A stretch of 64,000 bases of DNA. It comes from Suillus spraguei. Taxonomy: Eukaryota; Basidiomycota; Agaricomycetes; Boletales; Suillaceae. Location of the stretch: assembly GCA_016800925.1 (NCBI GenBank), contig JABCPU010000208.1, positions 54,338-118,337 of the forward strand, given 5' to 3'. Below are positions 54,088-64,000 of the stretch, piece after piece. Below the pieces are notes generated by a model, which saw nothing but the letters and a program-made list of their open reading frames with translations, ran no database searches and was not told where the DNA came from. A program made the position numbers and the translations under genes. How positions within the stretch are numbered: the first letter of the stretch is position 1; every line of letters starts with the position of its first letter.

Positions 54088-56160
54088 TTTACCTTGGAGG
54101 TGATATCTCATTGGCAGAGCGGAGTCAGGTTTCTGAGCTCAGGGATTCAAGCTCATCATTAGACTTCCAAACAGTCTTTGTGCTTGCACTTGGCACCTTC
54201 AATTTGGTCTTCGGGACTTCGGGAGTAAGAGATTCGGCAAGTAGACCAGTGTTTTCCTTGTCATTTTCCATAGTAGGTGTCGTCAGAAAGAGAGGGACGA
54301 GTTCATAAATTAGACGGAGGCTACAGATAAGTACAAGCGGATACACAATCTAACCATCAAAATCAAACTTTTTTGTCGAGCACATGCGCTGGTCAGGTTA
54401 AATTGACGTTTTGATGGGAACACCTGCTTGGTTCGATCGGTCGTGATTTTGGCGTGTAACCAGCGAAAAACAAACCCGACTTAGTTGCCGAGCGGGGCCT
54501 AATAGGCCCACTGTCATCAGAGTTGAACTTTTGAGTAACAATGGTTTCATCAAGGCAAAACTTAGGGAAGAAAACAAAGGTGAAATTCAGTCTGTATTTT
54601 CCAAGCTTCATATTGACAAAGATTTTTCTAAGGTCGAGAAATGGGTGATCATATTAAGCTCACATGGTTCATCGCTGAAAATAAGGATGAACTCCTTGAA
54701 GCTTATTTATGCCTCATGCTTGCTCAAAAGTGTGCTTACAATGCAGAGGTTCCCAAAGCTCGGATACAAAAAAATCATGTCACCCAAGCAAATCTGAAGG
54801 CCCTCTTCCACTCAGCATCTTTTCTAGTACCATACGGTATCTGGCCCGGGGAGACCGCGGCAGAGTCGCAGACCTGAAATAGACAAATCATCCGAGAGGC
54901 AATCACAGCATTATATTATCAACTCGAAGTTGAACATTTATTGGACCGACGAAGGGAAAAGATATCGGACAGCAAACCAAGATCACGGGAAATGGTGCAG
55001 ACGTATCGAGGTCATTGGCAGCACCGTGAAGTGTAGTACGGTGTGGGTGTGGGCTGACAAGAACCACAAGATAGCGCCTGTCGCATGGGGGAAAATGCTG
55101 GATAAACATGTCGAGCCATTGTGAAGATGAGAAACATTCTCATGACAAGGGACACACCACCGAGTACTACGTTTGCTCTGCTCGATTCCTAATAAGTCCG
55201 TTCTTCCTTCAGAGGGCAAGGGTGTTCCTCGTTTTTATCTGCGACCTCAAAAAGATGTGTTCACTGGGTGAGGACTCATGTACAACCCGATCCAAAACCA
55301 GCTGCAAGGCATTATTAGATATCATCATCGTATTGCCCTGGACATATACTACCATCGCAGGCTATATGTATGAATTTATTCCAATAGAAACTGGAACATA
55401 TATTCTGGAATAAACCATACATTGACACTATCGATGAGGATGAGAGGGTAGCGCGAAGGTCTTGAACTTGTGAGCCGGAGCTGCGATAGCTTCGATGATG
55501 TGGATCGATATGGAACTCAAGTTCTCCTATGAATTATTCGACAGAATGTAATCGTCGACTGGAGGCAAAACAGATGCCTATGTCCAACCTGCTCTATGAG
55601 TGCAAGTAGTCGCGAGAATACAATGCTGCAGACCAAAAGGAATGACCCACTTCCGGCGGGAAGCCTGCTGGAAGCTGCGTTGATATGATTCTGGTAAGAC
55701 CGCAAGTCATGGCAGCACTGAAATGAACCCTGATCCCTGATGTGTGGCAGACGCTCTACTATCTCGCTGAAAACATGCTCAGTGCCTGCCTGGTTGTACG
55801 ATGATTTATTGGGCTTCTTCAAAGAGATCACCCTAGGCAATGAGAATCAAAAGCCATCGCAAGTAATAGGTACAAAAAAGAAACCTACACAACCCATTCT
55901 AGCAGAAAATGTCGTGATTCCTTGGAGACTTGCCGCACCAGTCTCCATCGGATGAGCGCCTCATGGATAAAAGCAGCCCACAACCGAGTGGCGATCAATC
56001 ACTAACACGTTTCGAAGGTGCGCTAGGCCGAGAAAGTCCAGAAGACTGACATTCGTTTTTCCTTTCATACTCCTTCAAATTCCATCCCCTGCAGCCATTC
56101 TCACCATTCTCCGTATTCTTAATGATCACACCTGTATTCTCTGCAGCACATATCTCCCGA
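54088..56160. other. no confident gene; transposon debris likely
   Basis: A minus-strand frame MENDKENTGLLAESLTPEV (54090-54270) and plus-strand frames at 54531-54880 and 54930-55124 look protein-like, but I recognise no family. 53562..53583 and 54463..54484 are inverted copies of GTCGGGTTTGTT.TCGCTGGT. Confidence 0.4.
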
Positions 56161-57237
56161 ATGGAAAGCGTAAGCGACAACCGTCATCCGCGTCGTAAAC
56201 GAACACGAATATCAGATGGAGAGGAACAAACGGAGACAGAAGTGGAGGTTGATCACGAACCTCCACCTGCCAGGGCATCGCGTAAAGTGAAACCCTTGCC
56301 TGCTCATGTGCATGGTCATCGTCAACAATCCGGGGAGCTCCTGGCGGGCCCTACACAAACATCCACAAAGGAAAGTTCGCACGGTTAGTACTACATACCG
56401 ACGGGTCGCAGTCTACGTGGCCGCAATTTGCAAGTTCATACCTTCTCATATACCACCACGTACATCCAGATTCCACAAGGATGGCAGTAAAAACGCATAC
56501 TTGGGTTACCCTTTGGTTCGTCCTCTCTGCACCTGTCATCTTCTGGGATGTGGGATACTGTTTCATGCGGTATGTATCCTTGCCCTTCCTTCATGTTCTC
56601 AAATTAATGGGATTATGCAAGTCCACGATCCATGCTTGGGGGAGACCTCCACTGGATCTGGAAACCATACGAAATATACCAGAACATTGATTTTGTGAGT
56701 GTACTTCCCTGACAAACCACATCTTGTAATCGGCGCTCTTCACCAGGTTTATGGTACCAAAGCCCTAGAGGAGAATAATGGATTCACAAACGCACAATGT
56801 TCGTGCCTCTCACGCTTGATTACTCTGATTAACCAACTTCCCCTTCAGCTTTCCTCAATATCGTAGAGACGCTCATGAATCTCGCATACGTGTACTTGGC
56901 ACACGTCTCGGGCTGGTCTCCTGCTCCCCTCATCGGGTTTGCAGCAGTGACCATGACGTTGTCTAAAACGATTTTATACTGGGCACAGGAGTACTATTGC
57001 GGTTTCTGTGCCATCGGACACAACACCATGTCCGATCTAATCGTATACTGGATCATACCCAACGGGTATGTCTGTTCGTTTTTCATCGGTTTATCACATC
57101 ATAATTGTTCTTTTCGGTGTAGAATATGGATCGTCATCCCTAGTTTGATTGTCTTGAGACTAGGGAAGGATATCGCTACCTCGCTCCACGTCGCGGAGCG
57201 CGCTGCGACCAAGACTGCTTCTGGAAAGCAGAAATGA
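56161..57237 (+). CDS. EXPERA-like four-TM membrane protein (259 aa)
   Basis: Six exons: 56161..56383, 56470..56569, 56622..56694, 56747..56798, 56849..57065, 57123..57237. All introns are GT-AG and all phases fit (780 nt). The N-terminal 80 residues are polar and basic (PRRKRTRISDGEEQTE). Then come TM1 TWVTLWFVLSAPVIFWDVGY, the loop DLHWIWKPYEIYQNIDFVYG, TM2 FLNIVETLMNLAYVYLA, TM3 PLIGFAAVTMTLSKTILYW, loop EYYCGFCAIGHN, and TM4 IVYWIIPNGIWIVIPSLIVL with a LGKDI end. The W/Y loop, the E in TM2, and NG.W...P near the end resemble EXPERA proteins (emopamil-binding protein, TMEM97), which sit in the ER. Sterol isomerase activity is not implied. ATG 56122 in frame is an alternative start. Confidence 0.72.
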
Positions 57238-58168
57238 TGGATTTCCCAGACTACTGAATGAGACGAAAAAGGTTATTTACGGTCGTAAGCTATCGGTTTA
57301 TGTACGCCTGGTTGTTGTATCTATTGCCCTGGAATGGACTTGGCTTATTTGCTTGCGTTTTTTTGATGCGATTTAGTTCGGAGCTTGTCGCATGGGTTGT
57401 CCTGCTGGGCGATTCTTGCTCGTCGATCACGGGGATTTATTCTTCATGCATCTCTGATGATCTTTATTGTCCTTTTGGATGGGGAATGTCTTTTCTGCAA
57501 TACCAGGTCACGGCCTTGTCGTTTTGTTCCCCATGCATCATTAATATGATACCAAGCGTATGCAGTATGATATAATACATACGGGTCAAGCCACTGCGCT
57601 AGTTCAAAGTTGCTCATACTGTTTTATGCGAGCTTCGCTCGCATCCTCAGTGGCGAGACGATATGCAATCAAACGAATTCCACGGAATTGCCAGTGTACA
57701 TGAATCTTGATCCTTCGCTCACTTGAGCTTCTCCCCGAGATCATGTATACACAAGGATAATGATATATTCTATGATCCATTCCACATTGTGTTACATCCA
57801 ATAATAGTTATACATACACAAAAAAATAAAGAGTCCGAAGAGATGGCCACTAATATGTCACACCACAAAAACGAAAATATCCAATGGCACAATCTCGGAA
57901 ATATAAGATGACAACGATGACAACAATAAGAACAACAACACAGCAGGCAACAGGCAACAGGCAACAGAAAGAACGAAATAGCCCAATGCCAGAAAGGTGA
58001 GCGTGAGGTATGCGGTGGGTTCAATAAGTACACGATCAGTCGACATTTGTTGTCGTGAGAAACAAGGCAAAGAGATTGTCATGCTTCGTTTCTGTTTATT
58101 GCTTTGCGTTATTTGACGCGCGTGGTCGATCCATGGCTTGCATTCCTGCGAGCCCTGCCAGGAGGAAT
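57238..58168. other. intergenic region between convergent genes
   Basis: Holds 3' UTRs of both neighbours, a perfect hairpin ATGCGAGC-TTC-GCTCGCAT (57626..57644) and a short (GGCAACA)n run near 57945. No gene seen. Confidence 0.5.
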
Positions 58169-59958
58169 TCAATCCATCTCCATGTCCATTTCCATACCGT
58201 CCCATTGTTCTTCGGACTTCTTCTTCACTATGCCCGGGCTAATGCCCTCCTCTTCAACCTCCTCAGGCACGCTGAACGACAATACACCATCCTCTTCCTC
58301 GGATTTCCACCTGAACCGCGTGCCGCTCACTCGCCCGTGAATGTGCATATTAGGAGACATGATATCATCAACTTCAACGAGCTCGCCGTCGTCGCTTGAA
58401 TGAGAGGAGGCAGACATCGAACGCACAGAGGAGCGTGGGTGGGACCATCCCGAACGCGAGAAGGACGCAGAGGCGGATGGGATCGATGAAACGCCGTAAA
58501 ATGAGGATGAGGTCGGCGAACCCCAAGACTCTGAGTGCACGCTAACGGAGCTGAGAGCTAACAGGTTCCTTGCGTCAGCATCTGTAGGAGCAGCGGGTAC
58601 CGGCACTGGGGAGCTTGGTGCGCGCGAGTTCGGGGTGGTAGGTACGCCTAGGAGGCCTGGACGCAGCTGGGTGATGCCACCTGGGCCGGTGGCTTGAGGG
58701 ATAGAATAGTCATGGAGGCGCGGCCCGGTTGATCCTGCAAGACCCGAGCTGGTGAGGACGGAGGTTGCCGGAACAGAGCTGGATATCGGTTTCGCAGGAA
58801 ACGAAGTGCCAGATACTTCGTGTGCGCTCCCGGGAGCGGGAGGCGGGACTATGCCGCCAGAGAGAAAGGTAGGCCAAAGGGAGCGATCTTCGGGAAGTGA
58901 TGTCCCGTTTGTAGACGAGGGTGAGAGATGTGACAATATGGCGGCAGCCTAGGAAATTTTGATTAGCACATTGTCAGCTGTCGAACTAGGGGTAATGACC
59001 TCCAACAATTGGACTTGTTGATGTTTGCTAAGTACAAACTTAGAGGCTTCACGCCACTGGGGGGTATGTTCCCAGCGATGTTTGATGAGACAAGAGGGAT
59101 GACGGTAGACCTGAAGGCTCATGGTCACTTTCTACTCGAACAATTCAAGGCACGAAGAAAGTCACCTTGGAACAGCTCTCGCATGTAAATATCGTGCCGC
59201 GTTTCTTTCCGCTCCTCGTGTTTGTACCCGGACTGCTGTGAGTGGGAAGCGATGCCGACAATTCACTGTCGTCGAAGTTCCCGCCTTGTAGTGCAGCATC
59301 GGCTGCCTGCACCACATTAACGGGGTCAGGTCCTTGTGTTTCAAGGACACTTCGGGATACCACGTTCAGGGAAGTGCCGTGATGGATATTACTATTCGGA
59401 GGCGAAGACGATAGAGACAGGGTAGCAAGTGAGGATAAAGCTGTACTTTGCAGGGACGCTGGCCTATTAGATACCAAATTTGTATTGAGATTAAAGCAGT
59501 GATAACACATAAGGTGGGGAGAAAAATTATAGGATATGGGGAAGCTAAATGGAGAACTTACGAAGGTCGGGTAGCTGCGTCTCGCGCATCACTCAGTCTC
59601 CTTCTGGCCTTGCCAGTTGATGACAAGCGACGATGCTTGGGACCAAAGTTGGTCCCAGATACTGGAATGATTAGTAAGTACTTTGCAGCATAACATCCCA
59701 CATTCATCATACCATGTAATGGTTGGACAACTATGTCCGCAGACTGGGGAATGGATATTGGCGAAGCACTCGCTGCAGCAACAGAGAGAGAAAGCAGACT
59801 CAGGTTTGAGCGAGCATTCTGGTGGCATAGTGTGAGCGAGTTTTTCCTCGTGGAAACGACATGATATGGAAAGATGATTAACTCACGGAATTCGGGGAAT
59901 CTAGTTGAAGTTGTGACATTGCTGGTGATGGAGAGCTGGAATTCGAGATACAAGACAT
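58169..59958 (-). CDS. C2H2 zinc-finger protein (488 aa)
   Basis: Six exons: 59887..59958, 59713..59818, 59562..59661, 59166..59463, 59000..59110 and 58169..58948. Phases fit throughout (1467 nt). One zinc finger, CESCSKVYRHPSCLIKHRWEH (C-X2-C-X12-H-X3-H), spans the exon 4/5 border at about residues 187-207. It is followed by the conserved TPQWREASKFVLSKHQQVQLLEAAAILSHLSP. The rest is Ser/Pro-rich and probably disordered, with an acidic C-terminal part (SEEEDGVLSFSVPEEVEEEG). A single-finger protein of this type is most likely nuclear and DNA-binding; targets are unknown. The donor of intron 5 (GTCATT) is weak, but reading through meets a stop. ATG 59956 gives the longest in-phase first exon. 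Confidence 0.82.
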
Positions 59959-60739
59959 AATAGAATTTACAAGAACTGATACAAGCTCATGACAGAACAG
60001 AAAAGAAACAAGGGAACACGATATTCACAGATTGGCGCAATTGGCAGTCATTCGATCCTCTCGCATATGTGCCACGAAATTTCAACGTCCGCCCAAATTT
60101 TGTCCCCAAAGGTTCCATTGAGCGCTTAGTACTGCGCAACATAGCCTAAGACACCAACAGACCCTACAAAGTACTGAAGCAACTTAATCAGTCATCTCTC
60201 TCTATGCTTGAGTCTATCTAAATTATATCATGGGGTTAATCTGCTAACAAGTCATATCAGGCTCAAATCGGCAGTTTCAAGTTCGGCCCGCACCAAAATA
60301 GCGACCGCGGAACTTTGTTGCGTAATGACCTAAGTTTGTATGACATATCATTTAAAGCCCAGGCTATATAATTTCACCGTGCGGTGGAGGACGGGACGTG
60401 CACGACTCGTGCGAGACGGTGAAACCATGTAAAATAAGGGTTCGGTGAACATACAATGTCTACTCCCGAACTAAATTATGGGAAATATTGCGTTGTGTCT
60501 TGTTTATCAGCAGCTTTGGATGCTAATAAACCACAACAACGCTCCTCGCTTCCGAATTGAGGGATACCGCAAAAGATGCGGTGTGCCTCATGGGCAATCC
60601 CAGGGGATAGTGTTGTCGATGGGCAAATCGACGGGGTACGCATTTGTGATTAGGCTTGTCCAGACTCCAGGGTGTGCCGATGCCCGATATGAATATGATA
60701 TGGGACACTCTGAAATCTCTGAATTCAAAAAAGTACACA
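59959..60739. other. intergenic; upstream of zinc-finger gene and downstream of tRNA
   Basis: No coding signal. A TATATAATTT box is near 60366 without an attributable gene. Confidence 0.45.
60727..60732 (-). terminator. RNA polymerase III terminator of tRNA-iMet
   Basis: TTTTTT on the minus strand, 8 nt after the last encoded tRNA base. Confidence 0.8.
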
Positions 60740-60811
60740 TAGCAGCAACTGGTTTCGATCCAGTGACCTCAGGGTTATGAGCCCTGCACGCTTCCACTGC
60801 GTCATGCTGCT
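60740..60811 (-). tRNA. initiator tRNA-Met (CAT)
   Basis: 72 nt, no intron. Acceptor AGCAGCA/TGCTGCT with discriminator A; D arm ACGC-AGTGGAA-GCGT; anticodon arm CAGGG-CTCATAA-CCCTG; variable AGGTC; T arm ACTGG-ATCGAAA-CCAGT. It is an initiator rather than an elongator because of the A1:T72 end pair, the three G:C pairs GGG/CCC next to the anticodon loop, and ATCGAAA in the T loop. All stems pair fully. Confidence 0.93.
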
Positions 60812-61791
60812 GTGCTTCACCAATCAGCAATGACCTCATTGATGGCCTGGGCATATCTAGGGTTCTAGTACTTACTCTGAGTTAACGCGGCAGCCTCTTT
60901 CCAAAAGCCCTGAATCAATCACAAGTAGAATCTCGAAGGACCCATATGCATGCACTAGATTTCTCGCATGTAATACAAATATCTCACTCTTCCCCCGTGC
61001 ACTTCTAATATGCTTGGCCTGACAGGCGTTATCTTGCAACTGGAAGTTCCTGAACCCAATACATGGCTATCTCGAAGATAGGCGATTGGACTCGGCGGCG
61101 GCGATCGAGTTGGATATAAGACATAGTTCCATCTATATAAATGGAGGAATCACATCAATTACATTCATAACCGTCTTGAGACACTGCATCGACGGAGCGC
61201 TCAGTGCATTACTAATGAGATCCTTCCTGCAAGGAATATTCTATCAAGCTAGATAGCGCATCTGTGAATTTCGGATAGCTTGAACTATATCACAGCACTT
61301 CAAACCTCTGCAAAACTTCTCGTTCGCACGACATGGCACAAAAGCCTCGATCCAGCATGGTGGCGCTGGCGCTAGACCGGTAGAATAAGAAAGTGAATAA
61401 CAGCAGACGTGAAGCAGCAGTAATAACAATTGACAAAGCCTGAAAAGGAACTACGCCACGTGGAATGTTCAATAAATATCTATGAACAGCTTGACAACAT
61501 TGAACACAGCAAAGAGAAGGGCACAAAAGCAAGCAATAGCCAATGTTCGGAGTCCAGGACGCGCGCATATGCGCCCCCCTTACACAAGCTCCGAGATGTC
61601 CGGATCACTGCCGTCTAAGCGCATCTCGCATCTTTGGTATACCCCGTTGCACCCACTCAGAGGGTGACACGCGTTCTTCTGCGTCCGAGCTCGCAAAAAA
61701 AAGGTCATTCTCCTCGGAGAACGCCCACACACTAGGGTCGGGGATATGTAATCGCCATGATAGCACGAAGTTCCTTGTCTACATGGGGGTG
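60812..61791. other. intergenic region
   Basis: TATATAAATGG at ~61135 is a possible promoter, but no gene follows that I can support. The part after 61500 is the 3' flank of the bestrophin gene. Confidence 0.4.
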
Positions 61792-64000
61792 TCAATGGCG
61801 GTCCTGCACGACTGCAAGCATCTTACGTATTATGTCGTGCACGAAGTGATCCATGTTCTGAAATTTTTAAAGTTCGTCAATATCAAATTAGTCGAGCATG
61901 TCCGAGGCAGCGATTGACCGGACAGCACGTACCAGATCATTTTTGTCATAGCCTGGGTGGGTCAGGAGCGTTGTTATTTAGTATGCCGGACATCCCCGTT
62001 ATCATGGAACAGGACTTGCCAAAGGGATCTGGGAAGGCACGCTGTGAGTGGATAATGCAATGAAATTACATCACGCACTTTCGATCTCCTCTCCAGCGAC
62101 GAGGAAGCCAAAGAAGATAAAACTCTATTTTACAAGATAAGCATTGAATGATAGGGAGATGCGACTCCGGGCACGTGTGATTGTGATGGAATGATCCTAT
62201 CAGGACTTACCGCGACGACGGTGGCGGGGATCGTGACCCATTTCAACGTTGACCAGATCTGGCACGGCTGCATTTATAGAGGTCGTCAATGGCCGCTCCA
62301 TGAGACAGATCCTCCGTACCAAAGCCAAACAATATATAACAGTTACCGCCCACAAATGAACGGAATATCTATGCTAAAATGAGTTCCCCGCGAGAGCGAT
62401 GATGTCAGGGCTTACGAAAACGGAATTGGGTAGTGAGGATCCTTTCTAGTCCAGTTAAAGCATCCACAAGTTGAGTGATCGTAGCCATTAGAACAGCTGC
62501 GGATTCAATAGTAAGAAGTCCGTAGAAAACTGGGGATAGCGACGAACGGACTGGTGGTTGGTACATCAACGACCTTGCGAGATTGCAGGGCAGCCACGTA
62601 AGAACTCTAAGGTACTAAATTCAGATTTGAAACACAGATCTTTATGGAAAAATGCCAACCAAATATAACGAGATTTCCAGGGGAATGTTATACGAATGTC
62701 GACCTCGGTGATTACGCATCGTAGCTCTCCTTCTCGCCGCCTTCCTTCCTTTCACAGCTTCCCCGTTCTTATTTACCCCGTCCTTAGTCAGCATCCAGAC
62801 CAGTATGGAAAATGGGAATAGATCGAGCAACGAGTACTTGGGCGGGTTCATAGCAGGGGCTAGCCTGATGTCGGGGCCCATAGGCAATTTAACACTCTCC
62901 TGGGGACGCCCGTCGATGGGAATCGTCTTTTCTGTCGCAAAACTCTCGACCCGGATGGAATGATATAGGTGCGGTAGTTGAAAGCGGAAGTTGACCCGGA
63001 GCCGGCGCTGTCTTCGCGAGCCCTAATCCATGGAACTGCCCTGAACGTGGTGATGCAGGAACGTCATCACTTGTTATCCTATTGAGATCGACGGCGGAAG
63101 GGATTGTCGGCGATTTATGGGTAGGAAGGAATCTAACCAAGTAATACAGATCCTCATAGTAGATGCCATCTTCGTCACGCAAAATAATGTTTGACGGCGA
63201 CGGCGAATGCTTCGAGCAAGTTCACGGCGGATTTCTTCTCGATCAGGGTTTTCGCCTTGTATTCCTCCTGCTGCTGGTCTGTGAGTGCCTGAGCACTCGG
63301 ATACGCGTTATCTATAAGCGGGAGATCAACCATCATCGAAGGTAGCCACGAGGCTAATGTGTACCTGGTATGTGTAGCCACACGGTGCGAGCAAAGGTAC
63401 GGCTTCCAAGCACAATCTGGGACCAGAGCCTTCGTCCCTCGTTGTAACGTTCGAAACTGGCAGTAGTCCTGTAGGAAATGACGAAGCCGAGGACAGTACC
63501 AAATCTAGACAAGAGCTGTAGATAACCCTGGCTTCTCATGAGAGAGGAGACATACACGGTGATGAGAGTTGGCTGAAACGCTAAATTATAGACGTTGCGG
63601 CTGATCACGCAAATAGCAGTCGACCAAGCACCAAAGAAGATTAGGATGTGCCAGCATCTGAAGAGCGCCGTGGCCAACAACGCATTTCCAAACGAGGACC
63701 AGGCAGACGGTTCTAGTGCGTCCGAGAATTTAGATTGTAAACTAGAGCACCCTGTAAATTGAAGGACATGAGAATATGTCACTACGCCAGTAGTGGGATG
63801 AGTGAGAAAAAGTGAGGAGGACCATTAGAGAACCAATGACTCGGAGAGTCCCTCGCTAGCGTGATCTTGACTAGCCTTTTTAGGAACATTTACTTACCGT
63901 ACGTTGGGAGCTTGACATCCAGGTCGACTGCATTTACTAAGTACCAGTGGGAATGGTAACGGATGGGTACTGTAAAGTCGGGAGTGCCATTAAGCTGTCA
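61792..64000 (-). pseudogene. bestrophin-family (UPF0187) anion channel gene, 5' end off window, with frame disruptions
   Basis: Exons in order: 63898..>64000, 63556..63751, 63365..63504, 62660..63311, 62552..62606, 62416..62496, 62320..62368, 62211..62267, 62079..62124, 62020..62028, 61933..61952 and 61792..61857. Signatures: FGTVLGFVISYRTTASFERYNEGRRLW, KSAVNLLEAFAVAVKHY, EDLYYLVRFLP, MNPPKYSLLDLFPF, LVDALTGLERI, YPIPFSYSVHLWAVTVIYCLAL, WVTIPATVVASFIFFGFLVAGEEIENPFGYDKNDL, NMDHFVHDII. These are the transmembrane and cytosolic blocks of fungal bestrophin-like channels. Splice sites are all usable, but three one-base shifts occur (near 63183, between 62880 and 63000, and near 62425), at least two in homopolymers. 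It is either a recent pseudogene or has assembly errors. One exon is only 9 nt. Confidence 0.78.

Noticed and set aside
58055..58399. Plus-strand frame at the 3' end of the zinc-finger gene
   Set aside because: Lies opposite the last exon; no domain, no splice support.
60741..60811. Elongator tRNA-Met
   Set aside because: A1:T72, GGG/CCC anticodon-stem pairs and ATCGAAA T loop point to the initiator type instead.

Overview
The window is nuclear DNA of a filamentous basidiomycete, most likely an Agaricomycete (mushroom-forming fungus). The host genes have many short exons split by 45-70 nt GT-AG introns. There is a eukaryotic initiator tRNA with a pol III terminator. The transposons are of types common in such fungi: Ty3/gypsy chromoviruses, Tc1/mariner, Plavaka-like and PIF/Harbinger. 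There are no bacterial features and no CRISPR.  Layout. (1) 1-414: 3' end of a pepsin-like aspartic protease gene. (2) 1151-18260: a nested graveyard of LTR retrotransposons. The oldest element, here called GypB, is broken by a decayed GypA copy (3086-10484, target duplication ATATG) and by solo LTRs of a third family, LtrF (~0.93-0.96 kb, 4-bp target duplications). Next come an inverted LtrF complex, an integrase fragment of a fourth family (GypC) carrying a solo GypA LTR, and a second GypB scrap. (3) 19114-21215: an alpha/beta-hydrolase gene and its decayed tandem copy. (4) 21216-29690: mostly gene-poor, with one clear gene, a PNPOx-like flavin protein (25690-26825). (5) 29800-51000: the second transposon block, with a deleted GypA (31269-35807), solo LTRs, Plavaka-like relics and a 1.3-kb inverted-repeat element. 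It also holds a Tc1 transposon (39232-48499) whose otherwise intact transposase is split by a young, apparently full-length GypA (40279-47924). (6) 52500-54500: a small cysteine-rich secreted protein and a Harbinger relic. (7) 56161-64000: host genes again, namely a four-TM EXPERA-like protein, a C2H2 zinc-finger protein, tRNA-iMet, and a bestrophin-family channel gene running off the right edge.  How the parts work together. GypA is the central actor: three internal copies and nine LTRs, with TSDs of exactly 5 bp. Its coding order is gag, protease, RT-RNaseH-integrase-chromodomain, then a third 489-aa ORF with two zinc motifs in the position where retroviruses carry env. Both GypA and the older GypB have an 11-12 nt primer-binding site complementary to the predicted 5' end of their own RNA, as in the self-priming yeast element Tf1. 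The two families differ in sequence at both places in a matching way. Older copies are dead mainly through CGA-to-TGA changes, suggesting CpG-directed decay. The most interesting unexplained parts are ORF3, the hairpin that contains its stop codon just before the polypurine tract, and the LtrF family.
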